Source: Hymenobacter glacieicola (GTDB lineage Bacteria > Bacteroidota > Bacteroidia > Cytophagales > Hymenobacteraceae). Taken from it: DNA of 64,000 bases. The position numbers and the translations under genes are program-made. The stretch lies in assembly GCF_014640315.1 (NCBI RefSeq), contig NZ_BMGS01000001.1:558001-622000 (forward strand). The letters run 5' to 3'. The notes below the pieces were generated by a model that made no database searches, was not told the origin of the DNA, and saw only the letters and a list, made by a program, of their open reading frames with translations. Shown piece after piece: positions 35,765 through 43,882 of this stretch (positions within the stretch are counted from its first letter, which is position 1; every line of letters begins with the position of its first letter).

Positions 35765-36298
35765 ATGCCGCTACTTCTACCCGTTCAAGGCAAACACCCG
35801 CAGTTGGGAGCCAACTGTTTCGTAGCTGAAAATGCAACCATTGTGGGCGACGTTACGCTGGGCCCGGACTGCACCGTGTGGTTTAACGCCGTGGTGCGGG
35901 GCGATGTAAACAGCATCCGCATTGGAGAAAAAACGAATATTCAGGACGGGGTAGTGATTCACTGCACTTACCAAAAAGCGGCTACTACCATCGGCTCGCG
36001 GGTAAGCATTGGCCACAAAGCCGTGGTGCATGGCTGCCGCGTAGAGGACGATGTGCTCATCGGTATGGGTGCCATTGTGATGGATCAGGCCGTTATAGGG
36101 GCGGGCTGCATTATTGCGGCCGGCGCCGTGGTGCTGGAAAATACGCAGTGTGAGCCGGGCTACCTGTACGCCGGCATTCCGGCCCGCAAAATCAAGCCCG
36201 TCACGGAGGAGCAGCGCGCCAACATGCTGCGCACCGCCGATAACTATGTGCTATACGCCAGCTGGTTTCAGCGAGAAGAAGGGAACAGCAGTAAGTGA
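35765..36298 (+). CDS. Gamma-carbonic anhydrase family protein
   Basis: 177 residues from the ATG at 35765. Hexapeptide repeats ([LIV]GxxxxI pattern) build a left-handed beta-helix. The three zinc histidines of gamma-carbonic anhydrases are in place: His66 (VIHCTY), His84 (IGHKA) and His89 (VVHGC). Probable CO2/bicarbonate interconversion, although many family members (YrdA/PaaY-like) have other or untested activity. The long upstream in-frame extension runs through low-complexity sequence and is rejected. Confidence 0.9.
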   Translation: MPLLLPVQGKHPQLGANCFVAENATIVGDVTLGPDCTVWFNAVVRGDVNSIRIGEKTNIQDGVVIHCTYQKAATTIGSRVSIGHKAVVHGCRVEDDVLIGMGAIVMDQAVIGAGCIIAAGAVVLENTQCEPGYLYAGIPARKIKPVTEEQRANMLRTADNYVLYASWFQREEGNSSK

Positions 36299-36360
36299 TT
36301 TGCAGGCGTGCAGCGGGACTTGTAGCTTAGGGTTTTTCATACCTCTTGTCATCTTTACGA

Positions 36361-36642
36361 ATGCGTACTTTTTACTCGTATGTATTGGCTGGCTGGTTGC
36401 TATGCGCTGGTGCAGTAGCTTCCGCAGCCCCCGTCACCCCAGTTTCTGATGGACCGGGCAAACCAGCGTTGGTAACCGCACCGCCTGTTGGGGTAGCAAA
36501 GGATACAAAACCGGAAACGGCAAACCAGAAAACTGTCGTAGCTCCTCCGTATAGTGCTAGCAAGGAAAAAAAGGGAGCCAAAAAAGTGTGGCTGATTGTT
36601 GGCATCGCGGCGGCTCTGGCCCTCTTGCGCATTCTATTATAA
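36361..36642 (+). CDS. Small hypothetical exported protein with C-terminal membrane anchor
   Basis: 93 residues. Signal peptide (MRTFYSYVLAGWLLCAGAVASAA), a Pro/Val/Lys-rich flexible middle and a C-terminal transmembrane helix after KKGAKKVW (LIVGIAAALALLRILL). No family recognised. The layout suggests a periplasm-exposed tail-anchored peptide. The upstream TTG would add only five residues. Confidence 0.65.
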   Translation: MRTFYSYVLAGWLLCAGAVASAAPVTPVSDGPGKPALVTAPPVGVAKDTKPETANQKTVVAPPYSASKEKKGAKKVWLIVGIAAALALLRILL

Positions 36643-36670
36643 ACGTCGGCTTAGGCCACCTAATGCAGAT

Positions 36671-36705
36671 AAAAAGCCCCGCCGGACTAACCGACGGGGC
36701 TTTTT
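36671..36705. terminator. Bidirectional terminator
   Basis: AAAAAGCCCCG / CGGGGCTTTTT arms between convergent genes, with U5 on both strands. Confidence 0.85.
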
Positions 36706-36726
36706 GTCTTTGTTCACTATGACCAG

Positions 36727-38055
36727 TTAGAGCGCCAGCGTTTCGTCAGCTTCTTCCTGCTCCTGCTCGGTGGTCACGCGCAGTTGCACTAGCTCCACGG
36801 CGCGGCGGGAGCGTTTCAGCACCCGGAACTCGTAGTTGTCGAGTACGGCCACGTCGCCGACCTCCGGAATGTTGCCGTAGAGCACATTGAGCAAGCCCCC
36901 CACGGTTTCATAATCGTCGCCCTCGGGCAGGGGGTAGGGGAGGTACTCATTGGCGTCGGGAATGGCCGTGGCGGTGTTTACGCGGTACTCCGACTCGGAT
37001 ACTTTCTCTACTACCGGTACCTCGTTGTCGTACTCGTCCTGGATTTCACCCACGAGTTCCTCCATGATGTCCTCGATGGTCACGATGCCGGACACGCCCC
37101 CAAACTCGTCCGAGACGATGGCCATGTGCATGTGCTTGCGCTGAAACTGGCGCAGCAGGCGGTTGATTTTCTTGGTTTCGGGGACGAAGTACGCCGGCCG
37201 CATGATCTTGGCCAGCTCAATGGGCTCGTGCCGCCGAATGATTTGCAGCAGGTCCTTCACGTAGAGTACCCCCACGATGTTGTCGACGTTGTCCTCGTAC
37301 ACGGGAATGCGCGAGTAGCCCTCGTTGTACACCATTTCCAGCACGCCGTCCTCGGGCGTGTCTACCGCAATGGCGCAAAGCTTGGTACGGGGAACCATGA
37401 TTTGCTTGACCATCCGGTCGTTGAACTCGAACACGTTTTCCAGCAACTCGTGTTCTGACTCCTGAATCTCACCGCTCTGCTTGCTCTGGTCGAGCAGCAG
37501 GCGCAGCTCCTCGGAGGTATGCACTTCGGAGCCGTGGGTGGCATTGCCGCCAAACAAGCCGGCTACCATGTTCGAGAGCCTATCGAGAAGCCAAATCAGG
37601 GGCTTGGTTACGAAGGCAAACGCGTACAGGGGCGCCGCAATGGCAATGCTGGTTGTTTCCGGCTTCTGAATGGCCAGCACTTTGGGAGCCTGTTCCCCAA
37701 GCACAATGTGCAGTACCGTAATCAGGGTAAAGGACGTGACCAAGGCAATCTGGTGCACGGTTGCGTCGGAGAGGGTAATGTGAAACTGGTGAATGATGGC
37801 CATAACCACCTCCGCTACCACGCTTTCCCCAATCCAACCCAGGGCCAGCGACGCCAGCGTAATGCCCAGCTGCGTAGCCGATAAATAGTAGTTCAGGTCG
37901 TGCAGCATGTTCTGCACGAGTTTAGCCAGGCGGTTGCCGCTCTGTGCTTTTATCTCAATCTGCGAGAGGCGAACTTTGACGAAGGCAAATTCGGCGGCCA
38001 CAAAAAAGCCGTTCACCAGCACCAGCAGAATTGTTAGTAATATTTTTAAGCCCAT
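36727..38055 (-). CDS. CNNM/CorC-type membrane protein with CBS pair (hemolysin family)
   Basis: 442 residues. N-terminal DUF21/CNNM transmembrane domain (residues about 1-190, including NGFFVAAEFAFVKVR and LGITLASLALGWIGE). Two CBS motifs follow (about 215-340; MVPRTKLCAI, YSRIPVYEDNVDNIVGVLYVKDLL, VSDEFGGVSGIVTIEDIMEELVGEI), then a C-terminal CorC/HlyC transporter-associated domain (about 350-430). Proposed role: Mg2+/Co2+ efflux or divalent cation homeostasis at the inner membrane; the old hemolysin name is historical. A TACTTTTG -7 box lies 44 nt upstream. Confidence 0.92.
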   Translation of the reverse strand: MGLKILLTILLVLVNGFFVAAEFAFVKVRLSQIEIKAQSGNRLAKLVQNMLHDLNYYLSATQLGITLASLALGWIGESVVAEVVMAIIHQFHITLSDATVHQIALVTSFTLITVLHIVLGEQAPKVLAIQKPETTSIAIAAPLYAFAFVTKPLIWLLDRLSNMVAGLFGGNATHGSEVHTSEELRLLLDQSKQSGEIQESEHELLENVFEFNDRMVKQIMVPRTKLCAIAVDTPEDGVLEMVYNEGYSRIPVYEDNVDNIVGVLYVKDLLQIIRRHEPIELAKIMRPAYFVPETKKINRLLRQFQRKHMHMAIVSDEFGGVSGIVTIEDIMEELVGEIQDEYDNEVPVVEKVSESEYRVNTATAIPDANEYLPYPLPEGDDYETVGGLLNVLYGNIPEVGDVAVLDNYEFRVLKRSRRAVELVQLRVTTEQEQEEADETLAL

Positions 38056-38099
38056 AGGTTCGGAAGCGAGACTCGACCGGCCTGCCTTCCTTTGTAAGG

Positions 38100-38107
38100 C
38101 AAAAGTA
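38100..38107 (-). promoter_or_regulatory. -7 box TACTTTTG for the CorC-type gene
   Basis: Exact TAnnTTTG on the minus strand, 44 nt before the ATG at 38055. Confidence 0.55.
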
Positions 38108-38283
38108 CGACATTCGGCGCAAGCGGTTCGGAATGAATGACGAGGCCGCCGGGCACAAGGTTATAGTTGGCGTAGCAAGGAATAGACGGCGGGCATAAAA
38201 CTCCTGTTGCCATCCGGCTGTTGCGGTTTCTGCCGACCTTTGTATTTCTGTCGACTTTCTCTTGCTGTTTCTTCCCCGAACTC

Positions 38284-40503
38284 ATGCCCCGCAGTAAATT
38301 TTTTCTGCTCCCGCTGGTGCTCCTGCTCCTGACTACGCTCAGGGCCGCCGCCCAGATTCTGACGCCTACCACGCTTTCCACTGCCATCAGCAAGCCGGCG
38401 GCGAAGGTAGGCGAGGAGGTCGAGCTCATCGTCAATGCCCGCATCGACAACACCTGGCACCTGTACGCCACCAACTTCGACCCCGACCTGGGCCCGACGG
38501 TGTTTACCTTCACCTTCGCCAAAAGTCCGGCCTACGAGTTGGTGGGCAAGCCCCAGTCCATTGGTACCAAGAAAAAATACGACGACGTATTCAAGGGCGA
38601 CGTGACGTACTTTGAGCGCACCGGCCAGATTCGGCAGCGCATCCGTGTGCTACAGCCCGGGGCCCTCACCGTCAAGGCCGAAACCGAGTTCCAGACCTGC
38701 ACCGACGTAGACGGCCGCTGCATTCCGGGCGAGGAAAGCCTGAGCTTCGGCCCGATTGAGGTAACCGGTACTGCCGCCGCCCCCGCGCCTGCTCCCAAAG
38801 GCGCCACGGGCGCCGTAGTTGCCCCGGCCACAAGCGTAGCTGCCGCAACTACCCCAGACTCGGCTAATGCGGCCAGTAACCCCCCGGCGGCAACTGCTGC
38901 CGCCACGGTTGCTACTCCTGCCCCGGATACCGTAAGCGCGGCCGTTGCGCCCGTTGGCGCGGCGGTGGCCCCTGCTACCCGCCTGGCTGCCGGTAGCGCC
39001 GCCGCTGCCACGGATGCCACTAGTGGCGGCTTGTGGAGCTTCGCGTTGGCAGCCTTCGTGTCGGGGTTGCTGGCCCTGATTACTCCCTGCGTATTTCCCC
39101 TGATTCCGATGACGGTGTCCTTCTTTACCAGCGGCTCCGGCAGCCGGCAGCAGGGCATTCTGAAGGCCGTGGTGTATGGCCTCTCCATCATCTTCGTGTA
39201 CGTGGTAGTCGGCTTGCTCGTCACGGTTTTGCTGGGGGCCGATGGGCTGAATCTGATTAGCACTCACTGGCTGCCTAACCTGATTTTCTTCGTGGTGTTT
39301 GTGGTGTTCGGGCTGTCCTTTCTGGGCTTGTTTGAAATCACGCTACCCCACGGCATGGTCAACAAGATTGACGCCCAGGCCGACAAAGGCGGTTGGGGGG
39401 GCGTATTCTTTATGGCGCTTACCCTGGTAGTCGTGTCCTTTTCTTGCACCGGACCCATTGTAGCTACCATCTTGAGCTTGGCGGCCCAGGGCGAGCGGGT
39501 GACGCCAGTGGTGGGAATGCTGGGCTTTTCCCTGGCTTTTGCGCTGCCGTTTACCCTGTTTGCCATCTTTCCGGCCTGGCTGAAAGGCTTGCCCCGCTCG
39601 GGCGGCTGGCTGAACACCGTGAAAGTGGTGCTGGGCTTCGTGGAGCTGATGCTGGCGCTTAAGTTTCTGAGCATGGCCGATTTGGCCTACCACTGGAACC
39701 TGCTCCCGCGCGACATCTACTTGGTGCTCTGGATTGCCTTGTCGGGCCTGCTGGGGTTTTACTTGCTGGGCCGCTTCAAACTCTCCCACGACTCCGACCT
39801 GACGCACCTGAGCGTGGGGCGCCTGCTGATGGCGGTGCTGGCCTTCAGCTTTATGACCTACTTGGTGCCCGGCCTGTTTGGGGCCCCGCTGCCCCTGCTG
39901 GCCGGCTACCTACCTCCCCAAAGCCGCAACGATTTTACCCTGGCCCGCCCCGAGCAAGGCACGGATACTCCGGTTAGTACCACGGCTAACAGCCTCTGCG
40001 AAGCCCCTCGCTACGCCGAATTTCTGGAGCTGCCCCACGGCCTGCCGGGCTACTTTGACCTGGAGCAGGCCAAGCGCTGCGCCCGGGCTCAGAACAAACC
40101 CATCTTCATTGACTTTACGGGCCACGCCTGCGTGAACTGCCGCAAGATGGAGGCCACCGTCTGGAAAGACCCGCAGGTGCTCAAGCGCTTGCGCGAAGAC
40201 TTTGTAGTGGTAGCCTTGTACGTAGATGACAAAGCCAGCCTGCCCGAAAACGAATGGTACGTATCGGCCCACGACGGCAAGCAGAAAACGACTCTGGGCA
40301 AGAAAAACGCCGATGTGCAGCTCACCGGCTTCAACGTGAATGCCCAGCCCTACTACGTGCTGCTGGACCCCAACTCGGCCACGGACTTGTCGCACGCCCT
40401 GACGCCTCCTATTGCCTACGAGCCCGATGTAGCGGCCTTTGTTCAGTTTTTGGATGCTGGCTTAGCCAGGTTTCGCCAGCAGGCTGCAGTAGCGGGCCGA
40501 TAG
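38284..40503 (+). CDS. DsbD-family thiol:disulfide interchange protein
   Basis: 739 residues from the ATG at 38284 (MPRSKFFLLPLVLLLL...). Order: signal peptide; N-terminal DsbD-alpha-like domain (about 30-155) with Cys pair in FQTCTDVDGRCIPG; a long Ala/Pro/Thr linker (about 160-245); the DsbD/CcdA transmembrane core (about 250-560) with the first Cys in LITPCVFPLIPM and second in VVSFSCTGPI; and a C-terminal thioredoxin domain with CVNC (Cys616, Cys619). It carries electrons from cytoplasmic thioredoxin to periplasmic thiols. Thioredoxin itself is encoded about 2.4 kb away. The terminator follows directly. Confidence 0.92.
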   Translation: MPRSKFFLLPLVLLLLTTLRAAAQILTPTTLSTAISKPAAKVGEEVELIVNARIDNTWHLYATNFDPDLGPTVFTFTFAKSPAYELVGKPQSIGTKKKYDDVFKGDVTYFERTGQIRQRIRVLQPGALTVKAETEFQTCTDVDGRCIPGEESLSFGPIEVTGTAAAPAPAPKGATGAVVAPATSVAAATTPDSANAASNPPAATAAATVATPAPDTVSAAVAPVGAAVAPATRLAAGSAAAATDATSGGLWSFALAAFVSGLLALITPCVFPLIPMTVSFFTSGSGSRQQGILKAVVYGLSIIFVYVVVGLLVTVLLGADGLNLISTHWLPNLIFFVVFVVFGLSFLGLFEITLPHGMVNKIDAQADKGGWGGVFFMALTLVVVSFSCTGPIVATILSLAAQGERVTPVVGMLGFSLAFALPFTLFAIFPAWLKGLPRSGGWLNTVKVVLGFVELMLALKFLSMADLAYHWNLLPRDIYLVLWIALSGLLGFYLLGRFKLSHDSDLTHLSVGRLLMAVLAFSFMTYLVPGLFGAPLPLLAGYLPPQSRNDFTLARPEQGTDTPVSTTANSLCEAPRYAEFLELPHGLPGYFDLEQAKRCARAQNKPIFIDFTGHACVNCRKMEATVWKDPQVLKRLREDFVVVALYVDDKASLPENEWYVSAHDGKQKTTLGKKNADVQLTGFNVNAQPYYVLLDPNSATDLSHALTPPIAYEPDVAAFVQFLDAGLARFRQQAAVAGR

Positions 40504-40519
40504 CCGCAAATAATTCGTT

Positions 40520-40569
40520 AAGCAGAAAGCCTACTTCCGGCACCAATACCAGGGGTAGGCTTTCTGCTT
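40520..40569 (+). terminator. Terminator after the DsbD-like gene
   Basis: 15-bp arms AAGCAGAAAGCCTAC / GTAGGCTTTCTGCTT (40520-40534, 40555-40569), loop 20 nt. Confidence 0.65.
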
Positions 40570-40780
40570 GATACCCGAGAAGATACCGTTGCGTTTGCCC
40601 GTGGGCTTTAACGTGGCGACCAGTTTAACATCCCGTTTGCTTTATCATAACGGCGGAGCAGAGTCGGCTTTTTTTACAATAACCAGTGCTTATCCGGCGA
40701 TAAACTGCGAACTTTGCGGCCAATTTGGCGGGGTAACGATAGTATGTAAGGCCGGCTATGTTCTGTACGCTAGCCCCGGG
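40570..40780. other. Intergenic stretch without recognisable content
   Basis: About 210 nt, partly AT-rich, between two terminators. Possible ORFs here are short and lack support. Confidence 0.4.
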
Positions 40781-40815
40781 CAAAAGAAAAGGCGGCACCC
40801 ACCCAGATGCCGCCT
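40781..40815 (-). terminator. Terminator of the tRNA-like transcript
   Basis: AGGCGGCA/TGCCGCCT stem (40790-40797 and 40808-40815), followed on the minus strand by TTTTCTTTTG. It lies 74 nt beyond the 3' end of the tRNA-like gene. Confidence 0.65.
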
Positions 40816-40888
40816 CCCGATTCAGAACGTACCCACCCAGATACGTCCCGTTTTCCTCCTCACTTAGTCCACCCAATACCAATTCGTG

Positions 40889-41004
40889 CTGTAGAAGAAG
40901 GAGTCGAACCTTCACGGAGTAGTTAGCCGGCCGCCGGACCAGTTTTTCCCGAATCTCCACCCCCGAGAGAGGAGGGTATGTCTGCCAGTTTCACCATTCT
41001 ACAG
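40889..41004 (-). tRNA. Class II tRNA-like gene, apparent anticodon CTC, oversized variable region
   Basis: Acceptor TGTAGAA/TTCTACA (perfect; an outer C-G pair would make it eight), TG at positions 8-9, Leu/Ser-type D-arm (GTGAAACTGGCAGACAT), anticodon stem CCCTC/GGGGG with loop CTCTCTC, T-arm GAAGG-TTCGACT-CCTTC, no encoded CCA. The loop geometry gives anticodon CTC (Glu codon GAG) on a Leu-like body, with U at position 37 and a 46-nt variable region containing GGAG...CTCC and CCGG-CGG-CCGG stems. A -7 box and a terminator flank it, so it looks expressed. Alternatives: a decayed tRNA-Leu or a tRNA-derived regulatory RNA. Identity is uncertain. Confidence 0.6.
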
Positions 41005-41043
41005 TGTGTAAAACAATCCCCTGCCGTTCGCGTTGGATTATGA

Positions 41044-41051
41044 CAAATGTA
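41044..41051 (-). promoter_or_regulatory. -7 box TACATTTG for the tRNA-like gene
   Basis: Exact TAnnTTTG on the minus strand, 39 nt before the predicted 5' end. The -33 position is T-rich but not TTG. Confidence 0.55.
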
Positions 41052-41129
41052 GTGGGTTGATTGTTGCGATAAAATAATTTCAGACATTTGAAAAAAAATT
41101 TACATACTTTTTAAAAAGTGCCTGCTTTC

Positions 41130-41146
41130 ATTGTAATATATACAAT
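41130..41146. promoter_or_regulatory. Candidate Lrp/AsnC operator palindrome
   Basis: ATTGTA-ATATA-TACAAT, 6-bp perfect arms with a 5-nt centre, 14 nt before the ATG of the Lrp-type regulator. The position suggests autoregulation, as is common in this family. Confidence 0.45.
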
Positions 41147-41160
41147 CAACCAGTAAAAAA

Positions 41161-41646
41161 ATGGCCCGCAATTACGAACTTGACGACACCGACCGGAAGA
41201 TTCTGGCTCTGTTGATTGAAGATGCCAAGATGCCGTACACGGAAATTGCCCGGAAGGTGCACGTTTCAGGCGGTACGGTGCACGTGCGCATGGCGCGGCT
41301 GGAGGAGCTGGGCATCGTGCAGGGGGCTACCCTCAAGATTGACTATCAGAAACTTGGCTACGGCGTGCGTGCCTTCCTGGGGATTTACTTGCAGAAAAGC
41401 TCGGTGTACGAAAGCGTGGTAGAGCAGCTGCGCCAGATTCCGGAGGTAGTGAGTATTGATTTCACGACGGGCGCCTACGGCATTTTCGCCCGCCTGATTT
41501 GCCGCGACACCAACCACCTGCGCGAGGTGCTGCACGAGCAGATTCAGCTTATTGAAGGTATTGAGCGCACCGAAACCCTGATTTCACTGGAGGAAGCCTT
41601 TAACCGGCCGATCCAGTTGCAGGAAGTGGAAGAGCGTACCAGCTAA
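41161..41646 (+). CDS. Lrp/AsnC family transcriptional regulator
   Basis: 161 residues. N-terminal winged HTH (LDDTDRKILALLIEDAKMPYTEIARKVHVSGGTVHVRMARLEELGIV, roughly 6-55), then the RAM/AsnC ligand-binding domain (about 70-150) with VSIDFTTGAYGIFARLICRDTNHLREVL. It probably forms octamers or dimers that sense amino acids. No target operon is adjacent, but a palindrome sits just before its own start. It is divergent from the tRNA-like gene with a 156-nt AT-rich spacer. Confidence 0.93.
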   Translation: MARNYELDDTDRKILALLIEDAKMPYTEIARKVHVSGGTVHVRMARLEELGIVQGATLKIDYQKLGYGVRAFLGIYLQKSSVYESVVEQLRQIPEVVSIDFTTGAYGIFARLICRDTNHLREVLHEQIQLIEGIERTETLISLEEAFNRPIQLQEVEERTS

Positions 41647-41802
41647 GCGCGCCCGGTTGGTTTACCAGTTTTGTATGCCGCTACCCTGCCTGGCCGGGGT
41701 AGCGGCTGCTGCGTTTCAGCGGGGTAGTGCGGCCGGTAGCCGGGGCATAATTGACTCCCAAAAAGCTGAAATAGTATTTTTCTGGTTTAGTTGGATTGTG
41801 TG

Positions 41803-41833
41803 TTGGGCGCTGATAAACTGTTAGTTATATTTC
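41803..41833 (+). promoter_or_regulatory. Promoter for the MORN/TonB-C gene
   Basis: TTG (41803-41805), 20-nt spacer, TATATTTC (41826-41833; one mismatch to TAnnTTTG), 49 nt before the ATG. Confidence 0.45.
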
Positions 41834-41882
41834 GTACCATCCGTTGTGGTTAACTACGCTGTGGCCTACTAACTAGCTGCCC

Positions 41883-42845
41883 ATGAGAATACGTTACGCT
41901 TTTCTCTTGCCTGCCTTGTTGGCAGTACACCTAAGTAGGGGGCAAAGTCTGCCGGCCGTGTACCTAAATAACCGGGATGAGGCCACCATCCCCGATAGTG
42001 CGACCCACTACCGCATTGTGGACCGGAAAAGTGACCTGCTGGGAACCTACTCCATGCGGGAATATTCGCTTTCCGGTACGCTGCTGCTGCGCGGCACCCT
42101 GTCTTCCATTGACCCGCCCGTGCGCAACGGGATGCTGACCTGGTACCACCCCAGCGGCAGCAAAGCCGGGCAGGTGCACTACAAGGACGATGAAGCCGAC
42201 GGCCTCTACATTGGCTGGTACGATGACGGCCGCGTTAGCCAGCGCGGCGAGTACGCCGATGGGCAGCGGGTAGGCCGCTGGATTTCCGTGCACCGCAACG
42301 GCCAGAAACGCTCGGAAGGACGCTACAACCTGGGACGCCCCGTGGGCGAATGGCACTACTACTACGATACCGGTGAGCTAAGCGCCATTGAAATGCCCGA
42401 CCGGCAGGGCAAGCCCCTGGCCCTGGCCTTTTTCAACAAGGATGGCTCTCCGTACATGGGTAAGGTACGCACGCGGGAGCTGCCCCAGTTTCCGGGCGGA
42501 GAAGCGGCTTTGCTTAACTTTGTGGCCCGCAACACCACTTACCCGCGCAACAGTCGGCGCAAAGGCATTACGGGCAGCGTGTACGTCAGCTATACGGTGG
42601 GCGAGGATGGCCGCGTGGGGCAGGTGCGCGTGGTGCAGGGCCTAGCGCCGGAAGCCGACCAGGAAGCCCGGCGGGTAGTGGCCAGTCTGCCCGCCTTCGA
42701 GCCGGGCCGGGAGTACAACCTGCCCACCGCCATGACCTTTACTATCCCTATCTATTTCGCCCCCAATTTCTCCCTGCTCTCGGGGTTGCGCCCACCCCAG
42801 GTGCCGCCTTCCGAGGCCCGGGCTTCGGCCCCCGATGAGGAGTAG
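41883..42845 (+). CDS. Exported MORN-like repeat protein with TonB C-terminal domain
   Basis: 320 residues. Signal peptide to about residue 21. The first part (about 45-175) contains repeats of the toxin-antitoxin/MORN-variant type (GMLTWYHPSGSKAGQVHYKDDEADG, LYIGWYDDGRVSQRGEYADGQRVG, RWISVHRNGQKRSEGRYNLGRPVG). The second part is a TonB C-terminal fold: PQFPGGEAALLNFVARNTTYP, GSVYVSYTVGEDGRV, FEPGR. Lacking the N-terminal membrane anchor and Pro-rich stalk of TonB, it is unlikely to be a classical energy transducer; this domain fusion recurs in Bacteroidota with unknown role. Downstream is a bidirectional terminator. Confidence 0.82.
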   Translation: MRIRYAFLLPALLAVHLSRGQSLPAVYLNNRDEATIPDSATHYRIVDRKSDLLGTYSMREYSLSGTLLLRGTLSSIDPPVRNGMLTWYHPSGSKAGQVHYKDDEADGLYIGWYDDGRVSQRGEYADGQRVGRWISVHRNGQKRSEGRYNLGRPVGEWHYYYDTGELSAIEMPDRQGKPLALAFFNKDGSPYMGKVRTRELPQFPGGEAALLNFVARNTTYPRNSRRKGITGSVYVSYTVGEDGRVGQVRVVQGLAPEADQEARRVVASLPAFEPGREYNLPTAMTFTIPIYFAPNFSLLSGLRPPQVPPSEARASAPDEE

Positions 42846-42860
42846 AAAACTGCTGCTCGC

Positions 42861-42898
42861 AAAAAGCCCCGCTCCTTGGTTAGGAAGCGGGGCTTTTT
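42861..42898. terminator. Bidirectional terminator
   Basis: AAAAAGCCCCGCT / AGCGGGGCTTTTT between convergent genes, with U5 on both sides. Confidence 0.88.
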
Positions 42899-42916
42899 GG
42901 TGGGTAACAGGCTAGG

Positions 42917-43246
42917 TTAGGCGGTTACCTGGGCGTCAAGCTTTTGAGCTAGTACGTGCTTCGGAACGGCACCTACTTGCTTGTCTACAATCTGGCCGTT
43001 CTTGAACACGAGCAGCGTGGGGATGCTGCGGATGCCAAACTTGGCCGAAGTCTGCGGGTTCGAGTCCACGTCAACTTTGCCAATGATGGCTTTGCCTTCG
43101 TATTCGCCAGCCAGCTCTTCTACTACCGGGCCTACCATGCGGCAAGGGCCGCACCACTCGGCCCAGAAATCCACGAGCACGGGCTTATCGGAGTTGATGA
43201 TCTGGTCGAAGTTAGCATCGGTAATCTCGATGGCTTTATGTCCCAT
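42917..43246 (-). CDS. trxA: Thioredoxin
   Basis: 109 residues from the ATG at 43246, the normal thioredoxin length; the longer frame is rejected. Active site WCGPC (Cys32, Cys35), cis-proline region [14 protein letters not shown]-terminal KxxLAQKL. It is a cytoplasmic disulphide reductant and could feed electrons to the DsbD-like protein. A TACCTTGC element (43298-43305, minus strand) may be its promoter. Confidence 0.96.
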   Translation of the reverse strand: MGHKAIEITDANFDQIINSDKPVLVDFWAEWCGPCRMVGPVVEELAGEYEGKAIIGKVDVDSNPQTSAKFGIRSIPTLLVFKNGQIVDKQVGAVPKHVLAQKLDAQVTA

Positions 43247-43446
43247 AACAGTAGGGGGTTTAATGGAATGTGTGTGCTGTTTACGGTCAACCGGGCCGCA
43301 AGGTAGCAGATTGCGTTTCAACAAGGCTCGGGCCGGAAAGTTCATTCGGCCAAGGTGGCAGCTTGCCCGGCCAATACGGGCCAAGCCCCGGCGGCCCCGG
43401 CCGCACGTAGGCCGGGCCCACCGGGGCCCATTACACGAGGAATGGC

Positions 43447-43815
43447 TTACGAGTGATAGGCCCGGGCATATTCCTGCGCCCGGTTGCGGAGCTTATAGAA
43501 CACATAGAGATTAAAGAAGTGCATGCCGCCCAGAATCAGAATGATAGTGCCAATCTTGATGCTGAGCGTTTCCACCGACTGCTGGTAGCCGGTAATAGCG
43601 TCCGTGCTGCGCAGGGTAAGGGTAGCGTAGCCAATGTTAATCAGATAAAAGCCCGTCAGCAGCAGCTTGTTCACAGAGTCAGCCAGGGGCTCGTTGCCGT
43701 GAAAAATATCGACCAGGAACGTGCGGCCGTTCTTGAAAAGCGTGCGGGCTACCCATACCGTCAGCAGCACCGTGGTGGGCAGATATACCCCGTACACCAG
43801 CAGATAATAGTTCAT
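43447..43815 (-). CDS. Small integral membrane protein, unknown function
   Basis: 122 residues with three predicted membrane helices (about 2-22, 50-68, 84-106) and a charged C-terminus ([15 protein letters not shown]). No family motif recognised. It is the last gene of an apparent operon: regulator (44907-45428), epimerase (43883-44803), then this gene 67 nt after the epimerase stop, all on the minus strand. The context suggests an envelope-associated role under the regulator's control. Confidence 0.75.
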   Translation of the reverse strand: MNYYLLVYGVYLPTTVLLTVWVARTLFKNGRTFLVDIFHGNEPLADSVNKLLLTGFYLINIGYATLTLRSTDAITGYQQSVETLSIKIGTIILILGGMHFFNLYVFYKLRNRAQEYARAYHS

Positions 43816-43882
43816 GATTTTGAAGGGTTAGAAGCGAGAAAAGAAAAGTGAATAAGCGCGTGCAAAGGTTTTAAAACAGCGG

